Assembly (NCBI GenBank): GCA_028095005.1
Contig: CM051460.1
Coordinates: 155,615,461 to 155,679,460, forward strand
Direction of reading: 5' to 3'
Length of the DNA: 64,000 nucleotides
From: Rhynchospora pubera
Taxonomy: Eukaryota; Streptophyta; Magnoliopsida; Poales; Cyperaceae
Shown here: positions 46,344-58,608 of the stretch, one piece after another
Position numbering within the stretch: position 1 is the stretch's first letter
Layout: each line of letters starts with the position of its first letter
Position numbers and translations under genes: made by a program
Notes under the pieces: model-generated
Seen by the model: the letters and a program-made list of their open reading frames with translations, nothing else
What the model was told of the DNA's origin: nothing
The model's database searches: none

Positions 46344-47453
46344 AAATGGGTAGTTTTCTCCGTTTGTTCACAAAGTGGAGACCTCCGTTTGTTAATTTAT
46401 TGTGGGCCAGAACGTATGGGGCGTATTTTCGCAACGAAATTGTTCAGGTCGAAACCTTAAATACCGCATTTCCGTATCATTTTGGGTTAACTCTCCTATT
46501 TAAGTTTACATTCATTTTTTTTAAAAAAAAAATTTAAATTATTGGCAATATTTATCAAATAAAAGTTCATTACAATTTGCATCGTATACAAATACAAATT
46601 TCCATTTTTGTTGTATAATTCCATTTGATATTACACATTACGCAAAAAAAAATTGAATCAGAACGTGTTTATTATGATGTCACACATTAAGTCGGCACAT
46701 TTCGTAATCCTGATTCAAACATGATCTGACAAATTCAGATTAAAAATTTATTATGGTTCAAGATTAATGTTAAAATATTAATTAGATTCACTAAATTCAG
46801 ATTTTAAATAGTACAGACAACTTTATTCTTAATTATTTCAAAATAAAAATTTTAATTCTATGACTAATCTAAGTGTTATTCTTTTGTGAATGGAATTCTT
46901 AAGATTTAAACTGTTACTTAGATTGTGTTTCAAATTAATTATTTAAGATTAATAATATTCTAAATAATTAAGAATAACTCGTTTGGATCAAGGAAACTAT
47001 TCAAATTCAGAATAAAATTTAATCCGAACTTATTTCATTATTTTTTAATCAATATTAAATTTTATAAAATGCTCCAAATAAATTTGAATTAGAATTTTAT
47101 TTCGAATTTAAAATCATTTACAATAACACTTATAATACAAACGAAAATATTTTAGTCATTTAAAACTAGCATTTAATCTTAAATAAAAGGCACCCTAATT
47201 TATTAATTATTATAATTTATTATCCATTTTATTAATAAATTAAATTATGTCCGTATTTCTTTAAAGAAAGACGGCGGTCCAATGGGACTGAACTATTGAT
47301 ACTATGCAATTGAGAGGGTATATACGGAATTTTATAAATGGCGTACAGAAACCAAACATTTGGCGACAAAAGCGAGAGACCTGGTTAATCGAGCCCATCG
47401 ACCCTGACCTCTTTCCTTCCCTTTCGATCTCCTTCCGAAATAGCGCTTTTCCG
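46344..47453. other. Intergenic between divergent genes
   Basis: The upstream region shared by the minus-strand plastid-protein gene and the plus-strand PRP4K gene. It is very AT-rich from 46500 to 47260. No gene seen. Confidence 0.55.
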
Positions 47454-47468
47454 AAACCCTAACCCTAA
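47454..47468 (+). promoter_or_regulatory. Telo-box in the PRP4K leader
   Basis: AAACCCTAACCCTAA, two overlapping plant telomere-type units, 17 bp before the ATG. Telo-boxes are common near the starts of plant genes for translation and RNA processing and are bound by Myb-like and Polycomb-linked factors. Confidence 0.6.
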
Positions 47469-47484
47469 GTTTAGCGACTCCGTC

Positions 47485-50400
47485 ATGGCCGGAGACGATC
47501 CCTCCTCTCCGACCATCTCCGGCGGGAAGCACCGTCGATCGCCAGACGCGGCCCGTGAGGAATCCTCCAAGCGCCGGAAGCACCGCCACCGCCATCGCCA
47601 TACCTATCGCCATGGAAGGGACAGGAAGGAGGAGGAGGATGATTCGGCGAAGCCAACTGAAACTGAGATCGAAGAAGGAGAAATTCTGGACGATGAACAG
47701 TCGGGCGAAATTAAGCTGGAAGGATCCGATTCGAACTTGAACAAGATTCGGGTCTGTTTTCTTGGATCTATTATTTCTCCTCCCCGCATGCTGTTAGTTT
47801 TGGCGTGAGGTTTAATAGGGTATTCTTTCATTGCCCCTTAATTACTTATCTGGGAAACCTACCACTGCCAGTGTCTACTTATCAATTTGAAAGGCTACTT
47901 GTCATTTAATTGTCTGCTAACTAGAAGAAATAATATTTTAGTTTGCCCCTCATAACAAGTTGAATTTACTTCCAATTTTTCTTTTTCTGGAAATCAAATG
48001 GTATAGTTAAGTTGTTAACTATCCACTTGCGCCTTATAAACTGGATATTAAGTTCTTGATGATATACTTAATTTCCATCTGTGTTATTGTAATTGTGTGG
48101 TCCCTTGCCTAATTTCTTTTTACCAAACTTCTGTTGATTTTCTTTAATTGATTCTTAAACTTGTTTTGAAGCACAGAAAAGTTTCTCTTCTAACTTTTCT
48201 GTAACATCCAGGAAACTGTTATGGAACTTGATGACACAAAGGAAAAACTTCTGCCACTAGATGATGCTTCTAACAGTATAGATAATGATGTTGAAATGGC
48301 TGATGTTCCGATAGAGAAGGCCAGTGATCTGGGAAATGGGCTTGATACTCGGTCCAAAGGAGAGCAAATAAAATCACATAAGAGGAGAGAAGATTCACAT
48401 AACGATAAGAAGAAGCAATCTGCATCTCCTGGTAGGTCTCAGGAGAAGTCCCCATCTCACCACAGAGGTCAACGGGACAAGCATGCAGAGGAAAGTAAAC
48501 GCCGAGATAAGCGTGATAAGGTTAGCAGTGACAGGCATCTGAGTATTGACAGCCGTGATCAATATGATACCCCTGAAATACTAGATAGAAATGAAAGCTG
48601 TGACAATCGGGATCGGCATGGGAGCCTTGACAGGCGAGACCGGCATGGGAGTCGTGATAGGCGGGACCAGAATGGGAGTCATGACAGGCGGGACCAGCAT
48701 GGGAGTCGTGACAGGCGGGACCGGCATGAGAGTCGTGACAGGCGGGACCGGCATGACAGTCGCGACAGAATGGATATAGACGACAGTCACGAGAGGCGAG
48801 ATAGGCGCGAGATTCGTGACAGGCGGGATCGGCATGGCAGCCGTGACAAAAGGGATAGAGATGATAGCCGTGAAAGGCGGGACAGATACGAGAGTCATGA
48901 CAGGCATGATAAGCGTGAGAGCAGAGACAGGCGAGACAATAATGAAAGTAGGAGGAGGGAAAAATATGACCCTATTGCAGATTTAGAGAAAGAGCGTAGA
49001 GGAAGAGATAAGGTAAGAGAAAGACGTAGTAGTAGTGTGAGAGGTAGAGATGTTGAGAGTAATAGGGACAGTGATAGCAGGGATCGGTATCATGACCATA
49101 GAGTAAGGGATGATGAAAGACGAAGAGACAAAGGTGATGGTAGGGACAGGTATCATGATGATAGAGAGAGGGTTCAGGGTATAGATAATAAGGATTCAGA
49201 CAGACGCAGAGAGAGAGAATTGAAAGATAAGCGAGCGGAAGAAATTATAGAAAACTCAATCAGGTTAGTTGATATCCATATTTTATTTTCTGAGCAAATT
49301 GGAAAACTTGATTTTTTTTTTTTCCCCTCATTTTCTGGGTGAATGTTGTATGATTGTAGGGAGGAAGAAGAAGATGATGAGCAGGACAAAGTGGAACAGC
49401 AATTGGTACAAGAGGATGAAGAAGAGAGAATAAAGGAAGAAAGCAGGAAAAGGAGGGAGGCCATTCTTGAAAAGTACCGGCAACAGCAGATGCAGAAGCA
49501 AGAGCTTGAATCTGGAATTGATAATACCAGTAAAGGTACTGTTTCCCATACTTTTAGAATCGTAAAATGTATCGTGTATCGATGGATTTAGTATCGAATC
49601 GTGAATCGTGTATCGTAACGTATCGTCAAAGATACGGTAAGATATGCTTGAAATTAAGTAAATTAATTAGTTAGAACATATAATGGATGATTTTCATTAA
49701 AAGAAAGCTTTAGTAACACACAATATCATTATAATCTTTAAACCATCTAGGTATCATTAAGTGTACTCTATGAATATTGATTATTATTGCGTAATCTATA
49801 CAACTTATAAAATTTGCATAATTTTTATAAATTTAAATATTTATTTATTTATAATAATAATAATAATAATAATAATAATTACTATTATTATTATTATCAT
49901 AATCATAATTATCCTCGTTATTATAATATTATTGTCATTATTATTATTATTATTATTATTGTCATTAATATTATTATTTTTATTATTATTATTATATTAT
50001 AAAATTTTATTAGTTTAGTTTTAATCTATGATCTTTATATATAATCTATAATGATATAATTAAATTTATTCGTAAATTGAGTTAATATAATTATTTAGTG
50101 CTACATCTGAAGCTTATTAAATTTTATTTATTTGATCGGATTTCTTATTGCTTAACATATATAAATTAAATGAAGTTTTTCATGCTAAAGTTAGATTTAA
50201 TCCTGAATATAATCCGTATTCAGTATTTCTCATTTAGTTTTAATTTCTATCCATTATTTTGACCATGGTCCCACAATAAAGTTAATCCTATCGAAAGGTT
50301 AAATTAGGTCTTAGAAACATAAGGGTGTGGATCCGTGGGGAAATAAAGTATTCAAGTAAAAACAAATACTTTACAAAAGTGCCCCACAAGTCAGACCCTT

Positions 50401-53147
50401 CTTCTTTTCCTAAACGGTGCCTCAATTCTTCTGCGAGAGTTAAATCGAAGCCGTGTGGGAGCTTCTATCCCACGATTTTCTTTTCTTATCTCAGCCTAGG
50501 TCTTATTTTTTTTTTGTCTCTCGCGCAAATGGAGGGGTTTTTTAATCGTAAATCGAAGCCAATCACGAATTGTGTGTATCGTTTGATACGATACGATACG
50601 CGTATCGTTCGTGCGTACCGCAACGATTCCATCGATTCACTTGGTCTTCGATACAATGGTACGATATGCATCGGTAGGGCTTTGACTCGTACCGAACTGT
50701 ACGATACGTTGCGCGTATCGTACTATACTAAAATGTATGCTGTTTCCTCTTATTATCTTATTGGAGTTGATGGCATTAGGGAATTCTGTCATAAAAGAAT
50801 TTTTATGGATCTACTTGGGTATTATTGCATCTATATCTTCCTTTTTTGTTTGATCAATGTTTACATTCTGCAGACAGAAATGTATCCAAAGAGGAGGTAA
50901 CAGAAGTTCAAGAATCAACTGGAGGCAATGCAACGAGTCCAATCTTTGATGAGGAGCCTGACAATGAAAATGACTCTTCAGATGCAGATGCTACTGACCG
51001 GTCATTTGCCTTGGACAAGTCTCCTAATCAGGAAGGTGCTTCGGCCAAAGAGAAGGCCCTTGGTGGTGCTGCAGGACTTGGAGAAGGCACTCCTAAGGTT
51101 TGTCTCATCCTTGTTACATATCACACTTCACTAATTCAATATATATATTCTTTTCTATGGTTGTTCACACAAAGCTCGTCTTTTTCAACAGAGTGAGAGA
51201 TCGGCAGACATGTTCTGTGATGATATTTTTGGTGATTCACCTGCTAAAGTTCGTAAAGTGGTAAGCTTCAATCTTTCAGTTTCATAATTTTTATTTGGCA
51301 ACGTATCATCTTTTGCCTTTCTTTCTTTTTCTTTTTTTTTCTGTAACATAGCTGACTGAAACTTTTTCAGGACAAAGTAAATGGATTAAAGATTGAGAGA
51401 AGTGGTCTTCATGACAATTGGGATGATGCTGAAGGATATTATAGTAAGTCTGTTAACAACAATTATTGGTTCCCTCAGCAGCATGCCTGTTCTTAAATTA
51501 ATGGACCTTTTATGTCTGTTTCTAGGCTACCGTTTTGGTGAGGTGCTTGATGGGAGGTATGAAATTATTGCAGCTCATGGAAAGGGTGTTTTCTCCACTG
51601 TTGTCCGTGCGAAGGATCTTAAGTCTGGGAAGAATGACCCTCAGGAAGTTGCCATTAAAATGATTCGTAACAATGAGACCATGTGAGTGTATTCTCCCTG
51701 TTGTTGCAGTTACATCTATTGATTCATTTATCAGGTGATGTTCGTACATAAAGTTTTTCATTTACACCTTTTTTTCTTTTTGCAATACAACAGGTACAAA
51801 GCTGGAATGGATGAACTGGTGATCCTGAAGAAGCTGGCTGGTGCAGATCCTGAGGACAGGCGGCACTGTGTCAGGTTCATCTCGAGTTTTAAGTACCGTA
51901 ATCATCTCTGTTTAGTTTTTGAATCTCTCCATATGAATCTTCGTGAGGTTTTGAAGAAGTTTGGTCGAAACATTGGCCTTAAACTAACTGCTGTACGGGC
52001 CTATGCTAAGCAGCTCTTCATTGCTCTTAAACACTTGAGGAATTGTGGGGTCTTGCACTGTGATATCAAGCCTGACAATATGCTGGTACTATTATATTTA
52101 GCAATTAGCATCATTAAATTTTAATATCCCTGATTATTACAAATTATGTCTCAGAATCTTTTGTTTTACCCTTAAAATTAAATGTTTAAAGAAAAATAAG
52201 GTTAGTCACTTGGAGAAGCATTGACTTTGAATATCTATCATCTGTGCAGGTGAATGAAGCTAAGAATGTTCTGAAACTGTGTGATTTTGGCAATGCTATG
52301 TTTGCTGGTAAGAATGAAATCACACCATACCTTGTAAGCCGCTTTTATCGAGCTCCTGAAATAAGTGAGTTCCAATCTCTCCTTTCTCTTTTACATTTAA
52401 CATTCACTACTTGCCTTTCAATATTACATTCTGTCGATGGTCAAAAACTGATTTTTATTCTTGATTTTTCAGTTCTCGGGTTGCCATATGACCATCCTTT
52501 GGACATATGGTCGGTTGGCTGCTGCTTATATGAACTTTACACTGGGAAGGTGTTATTTCCTGGGCCGTCAAATAATGACATGCTTCGTCTTCAGATGGAA
52601 CTGAAGGGTCCTTTTCCCAAGAAGATGCTCCGCAAGGTGAGAGATTTTAAATTTGTCACTTTCATCAATTATAGAATTAAGTTTTTTGTATGATTCATAA
52701 TGTTTCTTTTCAGGTCAATCTTTTCTGACTTTTATAGTGTAAATTTTCTGAGCATTCTCTGTCATTTTTTTTACTCCTTGCAGGCTGCTTTTGTGGATCA
52801 GCACTTTGACCAAGATTTGAACTTCCTTGCAACTGAGGAGGATCCTGTGACTAAGAAGGTTAGCCTTCTCAACCAAGATTCAAATTTTTTTGTATGCTGT
52901 TTCCTTTTTTTTAATCTCCTGTTGGTGATGACTGTTATGATTTGTTTTCATTATATAGATGGTGAAAAGACTACTCTTAAATGTGAAGCCAAAGGATATC
53001 GGTACTCTTATATCAACCTTTCCAGGCGAAGATGTGAAGTTGCTTGCAAATTTTAAAGATCTCCTTGAAAGGATATTTATATTAGATCCTGAAAAAAGAA
53101 TGACTGTATCTCAGGCTCTGAGTCATCCATTCATTACTGGCAAGTGA
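47485..53147 (+). CDS. Spliceosomal protein kinase PRP4K (PRPF4B homologue)
   Basis: Twelve exons (47485-47751, 48212-49263, 49360-49535, 50874-51097, 51192-51260, 51371-51443, 51526-51682, 51794-52085, 52250-52364, 52473-52636, 52784-52858, 52959-53147), all GT-AG, give 950 residues. Residues 1-600 are charged and disordered: a His/Arg N-terminus, a 12-copy 9-residue repeat of the SRDRRDRHG type (225-332), then Glu-rich coiled coil. The kinase domain covers about 624-945, with glycine loop GKGVFS (639-644), Lys665 in VAIK, catalytic Asp763 in LHCDIKPDN, and DFG at 782-784; the APE-type site is YRAPEI. It ends SHPFITGK. PRP4 kinases phosphorylate PRP6 and PRP31 during activation of the spliceosomal B complex in the nucleus; plant PRP4KA also shapes alternative splicing. 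The HCD variant of HRD is usual near this family, where HAD is common. Intron 3 is swollen by a hAT-type element. Another untranslated exon may follow at about 53221. Confidence 0.95.
48617..48940 (+). repeat. 27-bp coding minisatellite in PRP4K
   Basis: Twelve in-frame units of 27 bp, each coding for a 9-residue unit such as HGSRDRRDR, with drift toward the 3' end. The first five are the most alike at DNA level. It forms part of the low-complexity RD/SR arm. Confidence 0.85.
49547..50739. mobile_element. Non-autonomous hAT-like element in PRP4K intron 3
   Basis: 1193 bp flanked by a perfect 8-bp duplication CTGTTTCC (49539-49546 and 50740-50747), the hAT signature length. The ends are imperfect inverted repeats, CATACTTTTAGAAT and the complement of ATACTAAAATGTATG. 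Both subterminal regions (49560-49650 and 50570-50730) are packed with GTATCG/CGATAC words, a usual layout for transposase binding. It contains a TAA/TTA microsatellite. The 191-codon frame at 50325-50900 runs out of the element and shows no domain. Confidence 0.8.
49848..49995. repeat. TAA/TTA trinucleotide microsatellite
   Basis: About 150 bp of TAA units turning into TTA units, so partly self-complementary, within the hAT-like element. Confidence 0.9.
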
Positions 53148-56100
53148 AACTAGAGAAGTTACTAATTTTTCTGATAACATTGTTGAGCTTTAGTCTCTTG
53201 CTTGTAATTTCTGAATTACAGTTCTGGCCTTGGAGGCTCTTTTGGTTGAAAGCATGGAAGAGATGACTTTACTTGAAGAAACTCTTCTTGCAAGCATTTC
53301 TTTAGCACTTAACTCTGGAGATGTGTCCAGTTTCTTGTAAGATAACTCGCCATGAAGGCGTTTTATTATCTATTGTACAATTTTTCTTTCATTATGAACT
53401 CCTGAAGGTTAACAATCGGAGAAAAATAGTGTTGCATAAGGTTCTTGTGGTATGTGAAAGTCATTGTCTGCTCTTATTATATATTGATGTCATGTGCTGT
53501 GGTTCTCTGCTCTGGAGAATTTCCTTGTGGAAAGAAGATTTACAAATAAATATGATTATCACTTTCTGTTTCTTATCATTCTTTCTCTGTTGTCACTTTT
53601 GTGTGCTCTAGAGATTCTAATATCTTCTTTCGTTCAGGGTCTCTCTGACAGGAACTGCGGGGACTGACACTGTTTTAGGTGCCAAAAGGGCAACAAAATG
53701 AAGGTACCCTGGTCTGATTGCTGGGTAGCTAACATTGTTTACAGTATATAATTAAACACTTGAAAATCTATTTTTTTCATTCACCTTTTTAGTCCCATAA
53801 TCACAAGCTAGACATATCAAAGGGGGAATATACCATATTACTTTGATGGTGTTACATATACATTTTGCTTTTTAAATGTTTTCGCACCTTACCTTGAGAA
53901 TTAAGCACTTTCATTTAGCACATCTATGGTAATTTTCTCGTTTGACTTTCCTTTATTGAGTCCAATTTTACTTTCTTTGTCAAAGCAATTGGAGTTGGGG
54001 AGTTTCTGGAAGGGTCACACGTGCTGATATGTTTATTAAGGTAAATTTTGATTTGAGAAAGAAATGCTGCTATTTATAGTTGTATTAATATATTAGAGTT
54101 TGGTTAAGTAATCATGTGCTTTCAGTTTATTTATCACTATTCATGTCCTGACTTTCATTTATTTTATTTTTTAGGTATAACTAGTCTGTAGCTGCTCAAG
54201 TAAGTCTTTTAACCTACAATCGTTTCTGTTGGTTTGAAAGAGCACTTGCAACTTAAATGTCCAATTTGTCAATCTGTAGGTGCTCTTTCTGTTATTATCG
54301 TATTATATACTTTTGAAAAGAAGATTTTACTGGGGTTGGGGGGTTTCTTATTTACAATATTTTGGTAATGTCCTAGACGAACATCAGTGCCACTACCTCA
54401 CTTTCATGTTGACTTCTCAAATTCTGTAACCAAATACTGTTCTCTAGCTCTTCATCAAGAGATAATTATGTCTAAAAAATCTAATTTGGTTTTGTGGAGA
54501 TCAATAGGCTGAAAATCCATGTATTGTAGTATAGTTGATGCACTTTATTTTCAGCCTCTTGACCAAAGAACAGAAAAGAGTGATAGTATTCATCCACCTT
54601 ATCTGCACCACAATCGGAAGGGGAAGAAATGTTCATTGGGAGGGTACAGGAGCAGATTGTTCTCCTTTTCCCCATTTTTATAAAGTAGAGCAAGTGATTC
54701 TTAGATTCTTCCCTCCCTCTCATCTCCCCTCTCATCTCCAGTTTTTGGACGTGTTGCTTGGTCCATCAATTATCAATAGTTCCTATAAGTCTTTAGGGTG
54801 ACTTGAAATGTTAGTGCAAATGTGAGGTTTTAGCACTGTATGCTTTTCAATAAACCATTGAACCCACAGTTCAACATGCATTTTAAATTCTTAGTCTTAA
54901 ATTATGTTTATAGTACAAAATGCCTCGTAACTAAATTGCACAATTGAAGCTTTGAAAGAACGAAAGTTTTTATGTTTTGCCATAATGCTGCTCTTCTTTT
55001 GAGAGTCATTGATGCTAGGTTCAGTTATTAAAACTAGATTTGTCAGGTTACTGTTTTGCTTACTGGTCAAGTTTTTTTTGTTCAGTCATAGTCTGTATAC
55101 GTTAAGAGTACAGAAATGATGTTTTGTATCTGCACTTGAATCTATTGGGTATCTTGATTCTTGTACTTCTGTTAATGTTGATTTGTACTTTGTTTGTGCA
55201 CCAAAGTATAAATTTACTTCAAAAGTAATTGTTCAATTTCCATGTAGTTATTTTGGTCCATGTAGCTTGTCTTTAATGTGAATCGACTCCTGTATGCATA
55301 TCAACGAGTAGTTGGATTCCTAGGCACAATAATGCCATTTAATAAAATCAGCTCTAATGACTGAATATTTGATGCTTGTGAGACTTTTATGTGTTTGATT
55401 CCACTTAGAATTGAAATAAAAACTGGAATTATGTTTGAAATATCAGTTCGTTGCATCTAGGATTGAGTTTTATCTGCATAAATGGATGTTCCTGGCAATT
55501 GACAAATACAGTCGGATGAACAGTTTCAGTTGATACTGTTCACAGCATAAAGGTGTTCTTACAAATGCTGTTCAGCCTTTATTGTAGTTGATATTTATTA
55601 TCGAGGGGATTTTATATTGACAACAACCCTCTTTGACATCCATGGCTACCAATAGAGGTGGTCAAAATAAAAAATATGAGATTTGCTGATTTGTTCTATA
55701 TTGCTGTGGTTGATGTAAAATATGGTATGATTTAAATGCCTTGAATAGTTTGAAAGGCAATTTTGTAGTCGTGATAACCAAATTGAGAATGCACCAAAAT
55801 TAGTGCATCCAGATAGGTGTTAAGTGCGACTCTCCTTCAACTTCAAACACTAGCTATTATGTTATTTCTCGTCTTTGTGTAAAAAAAATGCAGTAGACCG
55901 TGGTTGTTATAATCAGTTTTGGTTGTGAACATTATGTAGAATGCACCTCTTTTGAGGCTGTCAGTTTATTTGGAATTTTGAACGACAGTTTCATTTGTCA
56001 AAAATCATAGTAAAAAACGTGCTCATTTCTCATGGATGTATTTATCAGTCTGATTTCATGTACCTCTTTTTGGTTTTTTGGGCTATGGATTAATAACTAA

Positions 56101-56335
56101 TTCATTTTACAGAAAAGTACCAAATGCAATGAGTACTCGATGATTACTAGATCGACATCCAATAGACATACGAAACTTTTTGTAACAGCAGTTTTTTTAA
56201 CAGACGAGATATGCAACATTTGATGAAACATACGTGGCAAAGATATTTATACTTTGTTGATCAGCCTTTAGCTAGCGCTAACGTTTTATCATACTAGTTC
56301 CACAGCGACTTGATACCTGATTACTTGGTCTCTCC
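53148..56335. other. PRP4K 3' region and intergenic
   Basis: The beginning is probably 3' UTR, possibly spliced: an AG acceptor before 53221 follows a T-rich stretch. After that no coding exon is recognised; all frames are under 100 codons and lack domains. Confidence 0.5.
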
Positions 56336-56490
56336 GGGTGCGTTTGGATAGTGTGGGAAGAAGGAAAGAAGGGAAGAAGTGGGAAGAAGTATTGGGAAGT
56401 GTGTAACTTTGTGAAGAGTTTGGATTGTTTATAATTTTTTTTTTCTTCTTCCTTCTTCTTCTTCTTTCTTCCAACGATCCAAACGCACCC
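56336..56490. mobile_element. MITE, GGGTGCGTTTGGAT ends
   Basis: 155 bp with perfect 14-bp inverted ends GGGTGCGTTTGGAT and a TCC duplication (56333-56335, 56491-56493). The inner part shares the GGGAAGAAGTGGGAAGAAGTATTGG-type stretch with the copy at 61598. Confidence 0.75.
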
Positions 56491-56493
56491 TCC

Positions 56494-57851
56494 TGTAGGT
56501 AGGTTATTCCCAGCCTAACCCACTACTCCATGCGGTGGTGGCGCAAAGAGAATTTCCTGCGAGGAGAATTGCAGCACGGCCTAATTAGTTGTAGTCTTTT
56601 TCTCTTGGCAATTGAACGTAAATTTGGCAATCATATACATCTGAGGCCAAAGCATCGGAAGTAAAGGTGCCAATCAAGCTAGAAAAATTTGCAAGATAAT
56701 ATACCATATCATTTCTTTCTCAGTAATTATTTGCAAATAATTTGTGGAGTACGTCGTAAGATGCGAAGCTATTCAATATTGTCCGGAGAAATTTACCAAA
56801 AAATAATATATTTAACTCAAGCACAGTAAGTGCATAATGCACAAGATCATATGCTTTAGCTTAGCCTGGACAACCTAGAGAGCGTTGCAGACTTTTTGTC
56901 CCCGCATGGAATGCAAAAGAAAACATTAAAACAATAAGGGTCATCCCCATTGCGATGGGCGCCGTTGGCCCCACTCGTCCATAAGTAGTCCATAGAGGAC
57001 CCTTCAATACAGCATAGTGCCCAAGGAATTCGAAATTTTTTAGGATATGCGAAAAGCAAGCACTATCCGAGCAAGTTTATCATTTCCTTTTTGTTATTAG
57101 TCGTCGTCGTCATTTTGTGTTGCGACAGAAAAATTAATGTATAGGAAGGAAAAGAATCAATTATTTCTGCTCGAGAAAATGATGTTTTTGTCTTTCTAAA
57201 TTGGTAATTTCTGTTCATAATGAAATTCTATCTGTTTACTGTTAAAGCTCTTATATACTATTTACTATTTAAATTGATTAAATCTAATTCTTTCGACTGA
57301 TTCTAGATAGCTGATGCGTCATCTCTCCTTCTCACCGCTCTTTCGAATTTTCTGTCGAATTAGCTTAAGAATCTCTGACTGAGCGTTTATTCGCAAAAAA
57401 TTTTTTCATCATTCATGAAAAGTAGCATAAACAGGTTGGAATCCCCACTAAATGCAAGCTCACACTTATACTCAGCATTCAACACAACACCCAACTTGCA
57501 CCCTCAGGCCACAGTCAATCCCAACTTGCGGGGTTGAATGACCAGGTGTTTTGTTTGTTATTACTTATTAGTTATCTCGTACGTGATTGATTTCATAAGT
57601 ACAGTGGCGGATCTAGCAAAAATATTTAAGTGGAGCTGAGTGCTCTAATGAATCATTTCATCGAACGGTTTCTCTTCTTCTGTTCTCCAGCCCCACCTTT
57701 GAGTGCTCCAATGGTTGAAAAAATTCATTGAGACTAAAGAGGAGCTTTAGGACTCGACGGCGGTAGAGGCTCCAATGGTTCACTTAAATCCGCCCATACA
57801 ATCTAGCAATAATTATTGTTGCACCAAAAAAAAATTATTTTGAAGTTATTT
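56494..57851. other. Intergenic, with a possible hAT-like remnant
   Basis: No gene recognised. The stretch 57602-57799 opens CAGTGGCGGATCTAG and closes with ATCCGCCCATAC, close to the ends of a common plant hAT family. No clean 8-bp duplication is left, so it is only a candidate. Confidence 0.4.
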
Positions 57852-57865
57852 AACGAGGCCTAAAC

Positions 57866-58380
57866 CCCCACTTTTTTTTTATGGAACATGAATTATAAAT
57901 GTCATCGGCAAATATACCATTCCATCCATCGTTAAATACAAAGTGAACATATACAGCAAATAAAGTGAACATATAGATGATTTAAGTGAACACTTACAAA
58001 CAAATAAGTGTTGTCATCACTTATTCAGAAGTTTACATACATATTCAACTTATTTTCATTGAACTTAGGCTCCGTTTGGATGGCTTCTTCTCGGAATAAT
58101 GAATAAGGAATAACCACTTTTTACCAATAAATTTATTTCTAACCATCCAAACTCTTCACAAAAGTTACACACTTCTCAATAAATTTACCCCTTCCCAATA
58201 AATTTCTTCTCTTCTTCCTTCTTCCTATCTTATTCCACACCATCCAAACGGAGCCTTATTTGTTTGTATGTGTTTACTTAGATTGTCTATGTGTTCACTT
58301 TGTTTACTGTATATGTTCACTTTATATTTAGCGATGGCAGGGATATAAAAAAAGATATAAAAAAGGCAGATGGCAGTAAC
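57866..58380. mobile_element. Long-inverted-repeat element upstream of HOP2
   Basis: 515 bp including a nested MITE, bounded by a 14-bp direct repeat AACGAGGCCTAAAC (57852-57865 and 58381-58394). The arms are inverted over most of their length and hold the words CCATCG..TTAAATA, AAAGTGAACATATACAG and AAAGTGAACA. The long arms suggest a Mutator-type or foldback element, though 14 bp is longer than the usual 9-bp Mutator duplication. It ends 229 bp before the HOP2 ATG. Confidence 0.65.
58068..58255. mobile_element. Tourist-like MITE nested in the element upstream of HOP2
   Basis: 188 bp with inverted ends GGCTCCGTTTGGATGG and CCATCCAAACGGAGCC, flanked by TTA on both sides (58065-58067, 58256-58258). 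It lies inside the loop of the long-inverted-repeat element. Confidence 0.85.
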
Positions 58381-58608
58381 AACGAGGCCTAAACAAAACT
58401 TTTGCCAAAGAAAATTTAGGCGCCATAGAAGATCGGAATTCACAAAAATTTAGGCGGGAAAATTCCAATAAAATCTGAAAAATGCAATAGGATCGCCGCC
58501 TAGATGGATAGATCTCCTTAAACAAATTAAAACTTCCGATCTATCTATCCTCTTTTTCTAATCGTCTTCGTCTGAACTTTCTGCTGAGCGGGGAAGGGAG
58601 GGAGAGAT

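Noticed and set aside
47454..47468. Interstitial telomere repeat as a trace of chromosome fusion
   Set aside because: Only two units, placed in a leader just before a start codon, which is the usual telo-box of plant genes.
48581..48907. 108-codon minus-strand frame
   Set aside because: Antisense of the PRP4K coding minisatellite.
50325..50900. 191-codon frame in PRP4K intron 3
   Set aside because: It spans the end of the hAT-like element and runs into PRP4K exon 4 in the wrong phase. No transposase motif.
57602..57799. hAT-type ends CAGTGGCGGATC and ATCCGCCCATAC
   Set aside because: The ends match a common family only roughly, and I found no 8-bp duplication. Kept only as a remark in the intergenic entry.
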